Assembly (NCBI GenBank): GCA_017411125.1
Contig: JAFPNP010000079.1
Span: 1-11,439 of the forward strand
Direction of reading: 5' to 3'
Source of the DNA: Kiritimatiellia bacterium
GTDB lineage: Bacteria; Verrucomicrobiota; Kiritimatiellia; RFP12; UBA1067
Length of the DNA: 11,439 nucleotides
Part shown: piece by piece, positions 7,495-11,439 of the stretch
How the letters are laid out: each line of letters starts with the position of its first letter
How positions within the stretch are numbered: position 1 is the stretch's first letter
Notes under the pieces: model-generated
Told to the model about the DNA's origin: nothing
Seen by the model: only the letters and a program-made list of their open reading frames with translations
The model's database searches: none
Made by a program: the position numbers and the translations under genes

Positions 7495-7503
7495 GGCCGG
7501 CCT

Positions 7504-7908
7504 ATGCGCAAAACTACTCTGCAATACCGCGTGCCGTATGCCGACACCGACCAGATGGGCGTGGTCTACTACGGCAACTATCTCACCATCTTCGAACGCG
7601 CCCGCAACGAACTGATGCGCGCGTGCGGCTACACGTACAGGCAGTGCGAGGCCGAAGGATGGGCGCTGCCCGTTACGCACGCGGAAGTGAACTACCACCG
7701 CCCTGCTCGGTACGACGACCTTCTCGACGTCACGGCATGGTGCAAGGCGCACAAAGGCGTGCGGATGGAAATCGCCTGCGAAGTGCGCAGGGACGGCGAA
7801 CTGCTTGCGGACGGCTTCACGCGCCATTGTTTCGTATCCACCGAAACGTTCCGCCCCATCCCGCCGCCGGAGAAATTCCTGAAGCTTGTCGACGGCGCGG
7901 CGCGTTGA
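7504..7908 (+). CDS. ybgC: YbgC/4-hydroxybenzoyl-CoA thioesterase family acyl-CoA thioesterase
   Basis: 134 aa, the usual length for a single hot-dog-fold thioesterase. The signature runs YADTDQMGVVYYGNYLTIFERAR (residues 12-34, shown here as family pattern D-T-D-x-x-G-V-V-Y), with Asp-16 as the expected catalytic acid at the start of the central helix. Family members hydrolyse short or long acyl-CoA thioesters in the cytoplasm. The usual His after VVY is Tyr-23 here (VYYGNY instead of VYHANY), a variant I believe occurs in other relatives. The E. coli namesake sits beside tol-pal genes, but no tol gene is in this window, so the ybgC name indicates family only. No Shine-Dalgarno precedes the ATG. 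The promoter -10 ends 9 nt before it, arguing for leaderless initiation. It is followed at once by a palindromic cluster, so it is probably a single-gene transcript. Confidence 0.88.
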   Translation: MRKTTLQYRVPYADTDQMGVVYYGNYLTIFERARNELMRACGYTYRQCEAEGWALPVTHAEVNYHRPARYDDLLDVTAWCKAHKGVRMEIACEVRRDGELLADGFTRHCFVSTETFRPIPPPEKFLKLVDGAAR

Positions 7909-7968
7909 GGGAGGGCCGGGCGCTGTCCCGGCCATGGCCGACACGGAGGTCGGCCCTCCCGGGAGGGC
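7909..7968. repeat. Palindromic repeat cluster after the thioesterase gene, possible terminator
   Basis: Outer arms GGGAGGGCCG (7909-7918) and CGGCCCTCCC (7951-7960) enclose two hairpins of 20 nt each: 7914-7933 (GGCCGGG/CCCGGCC, 6-nt loop) and 7936-7955 (GGCCGAC/GTCGGCC, 6-nt loop). They are followed by a perfect 16-nt palindrome, GCCCTCCCGGGAGGGC (7953-7968). It starts right after the stop codon. There is no T run, so it is not a classical intrinsic terminator, but it could stop transcription or protect the 3' end. Confidence 0.65.
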
Positions 7969-8017
7969 GGGCGTCCTCGCCAGCCAAAAACGGCGAATGC
8001 GACGCGACGGAAACGTC

Positions 8018-8034
8018 GAAATATGGTATACTAG
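8018..8034 (+). promoter_or_regulatory. Extended -10 promoter of the pyrB gene cluster
   Basis: GAAATATGGTATACTAG contains TGG followed by TATACT (8027-8032), an extended -10. No good -35 is seen 16 to 18 nt upstream. Transcription near 8039 would give a leader of about 34 nt carrying the Shine-Dalgarno AGGAAGGA (8058-8065). A near-identical string lies at 10893-10909. Confidence 0.6.
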
Positions 8035-8072
8035 CCGCTGTCTTTTAACAACCAGGCAGGAAGGAAACGGCG

Positions 8073-9149
8073 ATGGCCAGACTTACGGAAATATCGTGGG
8101 AAGATTTCGAGCGGCTTCCGCTCGAGGCGAAGAGGCCTTATCTCGGAAACGAAACCATTCCGAACACGCCCTACCACACGCTCTTCGCGCAGCAGTTCGA
8201 CCGCAACCTGCTCGAGCGCCTCGCCGCCCTCGCGAACCGAATCCGCTTCATGGCGAAAAGCAAGGAGGGGGCGCTCTATCTCAAGTCGCTCCTCCCGCAC
8301 AAGCGCGCAATGCTGTATTTCTCGCAGCCGAGCTCCCGCACGTTCCTCAGCCACCTCGCCGCGTGCCAAATCCTCGGCCTGACCACCGGCAGCGTGCGCG
8401 ACGCCGCCACGTCCAGCGAGTTCAAGGGAGAATCGAAGGAAGATTCGATCCGCACCTTCTCAAGCTACTTCGACATGATCATCATGCGCACGCCGGAAAA
8501 GGGCCTGGCCGAACACATGGCATGGGAGCTTTCCAATTCGTCCCGCCCGATTCCGATTCTCAACGCCGGCTCCGGCAAAGACCAGCATCCCACCCAGGCG
8601 CTCCTCGACATCTACACCCTTCTGCGTTCCTTCGAAACGAAAGGCGGCATCGACGGACGCACCGTCACGTTCTGCGGCGACCTGCTGCGCGGACGCACCG
8701 TCCGCTCGCTCAGCTACCTTCTCACGGACTTCGACGGCATCCGCCAGGTGTTCGTGGCCCCGCCGCAGCTGCAGGTGCCGGCGGACGTGCTGGCGATTCT
8801 GGACGCGAAGAGAGTGAAGTACGAGGTGATGGACGACCTCCGCGCCGCCGTGAAGATGTCCGACGCGGTGTACATGACGCGCATACAGGACGAGTGGGAC
8901 CAGTCGAAAGGCGAGTCGGCGAAGATCGACACGCATCTCTTCAAGTTCGGCGCGGAAGAATTGAAGCTTCTTCCGCCCGACGGCATAATCATGCACCCGC
9001 TGCCCCGCCGCGACGAGATCGCCACGTGCTGCGACCACGACCCGCGGGCCATGTACTGGCGCCAGATGCGCAACGGGATGTGGATCCGCTCGGCGCTGAT
9101 TGCGATGACGTTCGGGTTCGAGCGGCAGATAATGTGCTTTGGAGCGTGA
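8073..9149 (+). CDS. pyrB: Aspartate carbamoyltransferase, catalytic chain
   Basis: 358 aa. Catalyses carbamoyl phosphate plus L-aspartate to N-carbamoyl-L-aspartate, the committed step of pyrimidine synthesis, in the cytoplasm. Visible motifs: FSQPSSRTFLSH (83-94, carbamoyl-phosphate loop with Ser-88, Arg-89, Thr-90), the mobile loop EFKGES (116-121, Lys-118), Arg-139 in IIMRTP, NAGSGKDQHPTQ (164-175, His-172 and Gln-175), GDLLRGRTVRSL (202-213, Arg-208), MTRIQDEW (268-275, Arg-270 and Gln-272) and MHPLPRR (307-313). All catalytic positions are present. It is about 45 residues longer than the E. coli chain, mostly an N-terminal extension before the first carbamoyl-phosphate-binding segment. 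AGGAAGGA lies 7 nt before the ATG. No pyrI or pyrC is in the window. It leads a cluster with membrane and envelope genes rather than other pyr genes. Confidence 0.95.
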   Translation: MARLTEISWEDFERLPLEAKRPYLGNETIPNTPYHTLFAQQFDRNLLERLAALANRIRFMAKSKEGALYLKSLLPHKRAMLYFSQPSSRTFLSHLAACQILGLTTGSVRDAATSSEFKGESKEDSIRTFSSYFDMIIMRTPEKGLAEHMAWELSNSSRPIPILNAGSGKDQHPTQALLDIYTLLRSFETKGGIDGRTVTFCGDLLRGRTVRSLSYLLTDFDGIRQVFVAPPQLQVPADVLAILDAKRVKYEVMDDLRAAVKMSDAVYMTRIQDEWDQSKGESAKIDTHLFKFGAEELKLLPPDGIIMHPLPRRDEIATCCDHDPRAMYWRQMRNGMWIRSALIAMTFGFERQIMCFGA

Positions 9150-9151
9150 CC

Positions 9152-9889
9152 ATGCCGTCGGCCCGCGACATCCGCGCCTCCGCATGGCGCGCAATGAAGG
9201 AAGGCGGCCTGCTCCCCGCGCTTGCCGGATTCGCCATAATCTCCATGCTCTCCGTCGTAATGCAGGTCGCGGTCCGGCGCATAGGCCTCTCGCAGGGATG
9301 GGTCGTCGAGATACCCTTCGCCGAGTTCCTGCGCTCGTTCGGATTCGCCGTCGATCCAGAGGCGGAACGGCTCCTGTCCGAATATGCGTTCCCGAAGTCG
9401 GAGCCGGCGTTTCTTGCGTGTTCCACGGCGCTGCAGGCGGCGTGGGCGGGAATCCTTTCCTACGGCGGCGCGGTGCTTTCCGTGGCCGTGATGCGCGGCG
9501 GCGCCATGGCGTACCAGGCGCTTTCTGGATTCCGCTGGTTTTTCCGCACGGCGGCGCTGGGCTTGCTCCGCATGGCGCTTCTGGCGTTCTGGACGCTCCT
9601 CTTCGTCGTGCCGGGCGTCATGGCCGCATACTCGTACAGAATGGCGTTCATGCTCATGGCGGATCATCCCGACTGGTCGCCCGCCAAGGCGCTTTCCGAA
9701 TCGCGGCGCATCATGCACGGGCATCGCTGGCGCCTCGCCTGCCTCGACGCCTCGTTCATCGGGTGGTTCGTTCTCGTAGGCGCCACGTTCGGTCTCGCGG
9801 GCATTTTCGTGGCGCCGTACTTCGCGGCGGCGAACGCCGCGTTCTACGAAGACCTGCTGGACCGCGTGGAGACGAACGCCGGACAATGA
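9152..9889 (+). CDS. DUF975 family integral membrane protein
   Basis: 245 aa. It starts 2 nt after the pyrB stop, with GGAG (9141-9144) 7 nt upstream. The frame is open far upstream, but that part overlaps pyrB and the thioesterase end and is not coding. The N-terminus RDIRASAWRAMKEGG matches the amphipathic helix typical of DUF975, and the conserved parts follow: FVVPGVMAAYSYRMAFMLMAD (about 151-171), then SxALSESRRIMHGHRW (about 178-193), and a C-terminal PYFAAANAAFYEDL (222-235). Hydrophobic segments lie at about 21-41, 93-114, 135-160 and 200-228. The function of the family is unknown. Overlap with the glycosyltransferase downstream suggests a joint role at the envelope, which is inference. 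Confidence 0.85.
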   Translation: MPSARDIRASAWRAMKEGGLLPALAGFAIISMLSVVMQVAVRRIGLSQGWVVEIPFAEFLRSFGFAVDPEAERLLSEYAFPKSEPAFLACSTALQAAWAGILSYGGAVLSVAVMRGGAMAYQALSGFRWFFRTAALGLLRMALLAFWTLLFVVPGVMAAYSYRMAFMLMADHPDWSPAKALSESRRIMHGHRWRLACLDASFIGWFVLVGATFGLAGIFVAPYFAAANAAFYEDLLDRVETNAGQ

Positions 9890-10608
9890 CCGGGCGCGTC
9901 GCCATAGTCCTGCCGGTGTACAACCCCGACGAGACGCGGCTGCCCGCGCTTGTGCGGAGGCTTCGCGCGGACTTCGCGCACATAGTGGTCGTGGACGACG
10001 GCTCCACGCGGGGACGCGCCGCGTTCGACGCGATATACGGAACGGTCGACGTCGTCCTTTCGCACCGCTCGAACCGCGGCAAGGGCGCGGCGCTCAAGAC
10101 CGCGTTCGCGTGGGTGATGGAGAATCTTCCCAAAGCGATCGGCGTGGTGACGGCGGACGGCGACGGACAGCACGCGCCGGAAGACGTGCGCCGCGTGGCG
10201 GAGGAACTTGAACGCTCGCCGGACGGCGGCCTCGTCCTCGGCGTGCGCTCGTTCGGAAGCGACGTACCGTTCCGCAGCAGGCTCGGAAACATTTGGACGC
10301 GCACGCTCTTCCGCCTGCTCACCGGCCTTGCGGTGAGCGACACGCAGACCGGACTGCGCGGCATACCCGCTTCGCTCCTTCTGCGGATGCTGGCGATTCC
10401 GGGCGAGCGTTACGAGTACGAGACGCGAATGCTCGCAGACGCGCGCTTTCATCCCGCCCCGCCACGCGAAGTGCCGATAAAGACGATCTACCTCGACGGC
10501 AACTCCGCCTCGCACTACCGTCCGCTGACGGACACGCTGCTCACGCAATCCGCGCTGTGGGGCAGCGTCTTTTCGCATCGCCGCGCGGCGGGCGCGATGG
10601 AGGCATGA
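9886..10608 (+). CDS. Family 2 glycosyltransferase (polyprenyl-phosphate sugar transferase type)
   Basis: 240 aa. Its ATG overlaps the preceding stop (ATGA), indicating translational coupling. GT-A fold motifs: IVLPVYNPDE (7-16), VVVDDGS (34-40), GKGAALKTAF (65-74), TADGDGQH with the DxD metal site at Asp-91/Asp-93, SDTQTGLRG (151-159) and RYEYETRML (175-183). The C-terminal IYLDGNSASHYRPLTD segment resembles transferases that move a sugar from a nucleotide donor to undecaprenyl or dolichyl phosphate. Relatives often carry a fused GtrA membrane domain; here the protein ends about 24 residues after that segment with no helix, so it would rely on a partner for membrane contact. The adjacent DUF975 protein is one candidate. 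The exact sugar and acceptor cannot be read from sequence. Confidence 0.88.
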   Translation: MTGRVAIVLPVYNPDETRLPALVRRLRADFAHIVVVDDGSTRGRAAFDAIYGTVDVVLSHRSNRGKGAALKTAFAWVMENLPKAIGVVTADGDGQHAPEDVRRVAEELERSPDGGLVLGVRSFGSDVPFRSRLGNIWTRTLFRLLTGLAVSDTQTGLRGIPASLLLRMLAIPGERYEYETRMLADARFHPAPPREVPIKTIYLDGNSASHYRPLTDTLLTQSALWGSVFSHRRAAGAMEA

Positions 10609-10612
10609 CGCA

Positions 10613-10909
10613 ATGTACTGCATAGAAACTCCGGACGGCGTGATTCTCAACGTCAAGGCGCAGCCGCGCAGTTCGCGCGCGGGCGTTGACGGACTGATAG
10701 GCGATGCCGTGAAAGTGCGCGTGAAGTGCGCGCCGGTCGACGGCAAGGCGAACAAGGAACTTGTCGAAACGCTCGCGGAGGCGTTCGGACTTCCCAAAAG
10801 CGCGGTCGTGTTCAAAAGCGGCGAAACGTCCAAGACGAAGCGCATTCTCCTGCGCGGCGTCACGGCCTCCGCACTCGCCGCCCGCCTGGGCGGAAATATG
10901 GTACACTAG
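10613..10909 (+). CDS. yggU: DUF167/YggU family protein
   Basis: 98 aa, the normal length of this small cytoplasmic family. GGAGG (10599-10603) lies 9 nt before the ATG, and the gene follows the glycosyltransferase stop by 4 nt. Conserved parts: ILNVKAQPRSSRAGVDG (11-27), VKVRVKCAPVDGKANKELVETLAEAFGLPKS (33-63 in pattern) and SGETSKTKRILLRG (69-82), ending in a short helix. The biochemical role of YggU is not established. It is commonly found next to membrane or division-related genes in many bacteria. The last codons NMVH lie within the promoter-like repeat before the next ORF. Confidence 0.9.
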   Translation: MYCIETPDGVILNVKAQPRSSRAGVDGLIGDAVKVRVKCAPVDGKANKELVETLAEAFGLPKSAVVFKSGETSKTKRILLRGVTASALAARLGGNMVH

Positions 10910-10932
10910 TGCCATGCGGAGATGGATTTGAT
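10892..10932 (+). promoter_or_regulatory. Copy 1 of a 41-nt repeat with promoter-like motif
   Basis: It contains TGG followed by TACACT (10902-10907), an extended -10 matching the pyrB promoter string except T to C. It spans the end of yggU and the first codons of the next ORF (ATG at 10922). A second copy, 37 of 41 bases identical, lies at 11371-11411. Between -10 and the ORF there is also a five-codon frame, MRRWI then TGA (10914-10931). Confidence 0.55.
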
Positions 10933-11410
10933 TGCGCTCATAGACGCGGCGAAAGACGGGCTGGCGTGGATATGCCTGTGCGTTTTGTCGCTGATTGCCG
11001 CGGCATACGCGCTTGCGGGGCTGCGCGGCGCGTGGCGGACGATTCGCACGAGGCTGAATCCGTTCGCCGTATGTGCGTTTGCGGTCGTGTCGGTATTCGC
11101 CACCGTCGAAGCGCAGAAGCGGGCGTCCGGCGGTGCGTCGAGGACGACGCCCGCCTCGACGACGGCGAGGGCGCCGTCGCTACGCAGCGCACCTGTGACG
11201 CAAGAGGAGATTGAGCGCGGATGGCGGTTCGTCGCCGAGACGGATTGCGAAGCGGGCGTGTACGCGATGCCGGATGGCGTTTCTCCGTCCTTCAACTGGC
11301 ACAGGCGCGGAACATTCGGAGAATGGGCGCGGCTCGATCTCGGCGGTTTCGCGCCGCGCTCCAACGGCGTGGAAATATGGCACGCTGGTGCCATGCGGCG
11401 ATGGATTTGA
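10922..11410 (+). CDS. Small two-helix membrane protein of unknown function
   Basis: 162 aa, not confidently recognised. Hydrophobic helices lie at about 12-34 and 47-62 with a basic loop (RGAWRTIRTR) between them, then a Thr/Ser/Arg/Ala-rich linker (68-91), then an extracytoplasmic-looking domain with EEIERGWRF, YAMPDGV, NWHRRGTFGEWARLDLGGF (pattern) and EIWHAG. The late part resembles, from memory, N-terminal segments of long surface proteins in Kiritimatiellota-like genomes; this is unverified, and the ORF could be a truncated relative. No good Shine-Dalgarno precedes the ATG. The start falls 14 nt after the -10-like TACACT. The last 13 codons lie in copy 2 of the flanking repeat. Confidence 0.6.
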   Translation: MDLIALIDAAKDGLAWICLCVLSLIAAAYALAGLRGAWRTIRTRLNPFAVCAFAVVSVFATVEAQKRASGGASRTTPASTTARAPSLRSAPVTQEEIERGWRFVAETDCEAGVYAMPDGVSPSFNWHRRGTFGEWARLDLGGFAPRSNGVEIWHAGAMRRWI

Positions 11411-11411
11411 T
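11371..11411 (+). repeat. Copy 2 of the 41-nt repeat
   Basis: GGAAATATGG...ATGGATTTGAT matches 10892-10932 with 4 mismatches. Here the -10-like part reads CACGCT, a poor promoter. It encodes the C-terminus EIWHAGAMRRWI of the 162-aa protein. Its inner ATG (11401) opens a new frame, MDLMETTKTTFKN, running off the right edge. Confidence 0.75.
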
Positions 11412-11439
11412 GGAAACAACCAAGACAACTTTCAAAAAC
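11411..11439 (+). repeat. Second copy of the inverted-repeat arm, cut by the window edge
   Basis: TGGAAACAACCAAGACAACT followed by TTCAAAAAC matches 7203-7231 at 27 of 29 positions in the same orientation. It begins immediately after the 162-aa ORF and may be another complete nested palindrome continuing beyond the window. Confidence 0.7.

Noticed and set aside
7886..9151. Upstream extension of the DUF975 frame to 7886
   Set aside because: The 422 extra codons overlap pyrB in another frame and are Arg/Pro-rich. A Shine-Dalgarno precedes the ATG at 9152.
8460..9194. 244-codon minus-strand frame opposite pyrB
   Set aside because: It lies opposite a gene with all catalytic motifs. The product is His/Arg/Val-rich without a recognisable fold.

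Overview
The window looks like a GC-rich chromosome segment from the Verrucomicrobiota/Kiritimatiellota group, most likely a gut-type Kiritimatiellota relative. That placement is an inference. It rests on the very long, glycine-rich surface proteins combining concanavalin-like and PA14-like domains with a beta-helix passenger, on the many GC-rich palindromic intergenic repeats, and on the extended -10 promoters. No rRNA or other phylogenetic marker is present to settle it.

Left half, minus strand (1-6633): two tandem paralogous genes for exported surface proteins. The upstream copy (6633 down to 2434, 1399 aa) is complete. The downstream copy starts at 2358 and runs off the left edge after 786 codons. 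They share the signal peptide, PA14-like domain and beta-helix almost base for base in places, but their first carbohydrate-binding-like domain has diverged. Each start is preceded by a short A-rich leader with a clear Shine-Dalgarno and by a copy of the same GC-rich hairpin.

Middle (6634-7503): about 870 bp with no convincing gene. It separates the two divergent gene blocks. It holds a candidate minus-strand promoter (6991-7020) whose transcript would carry a roughly 350-nt leader with an 11-base C run and six hairpins in front of the surface-protein gene. It also holds a 19-bp tandem repeat, a nested long inverted repeat (7204-7389), and a strong plus-strand promoter for the next gene.

Right half, plus strand (7504-11410): a YbgC-type acyl-CoA thioesterase, apparently on a leaderless or near-leaderless mRNA, followed by a palindromic repeat cluster. 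A second promoter then precedes a tightly packed run: aspartate carbamoyltransferase (pyrB), a DUF975 membrane protein (2-nt gap), a family 2 glycosyltransferase (ATGA overlap) and a DUF167/YggU protein (4-nt gap). After this comes a 162-aa two-helix membrane protein of unknown function. That last ORF is bracketed by two copies of a 41-nt repeat containing a promoter-like motif. The right edge begins another copy of the inverted-repeat arm seen at 7204.

The most unusual material is the tandem, domain-mosaic surface-protein pair with its hairpin-rich, C-tract-bearing leader, and the families of small palindromic repeats.
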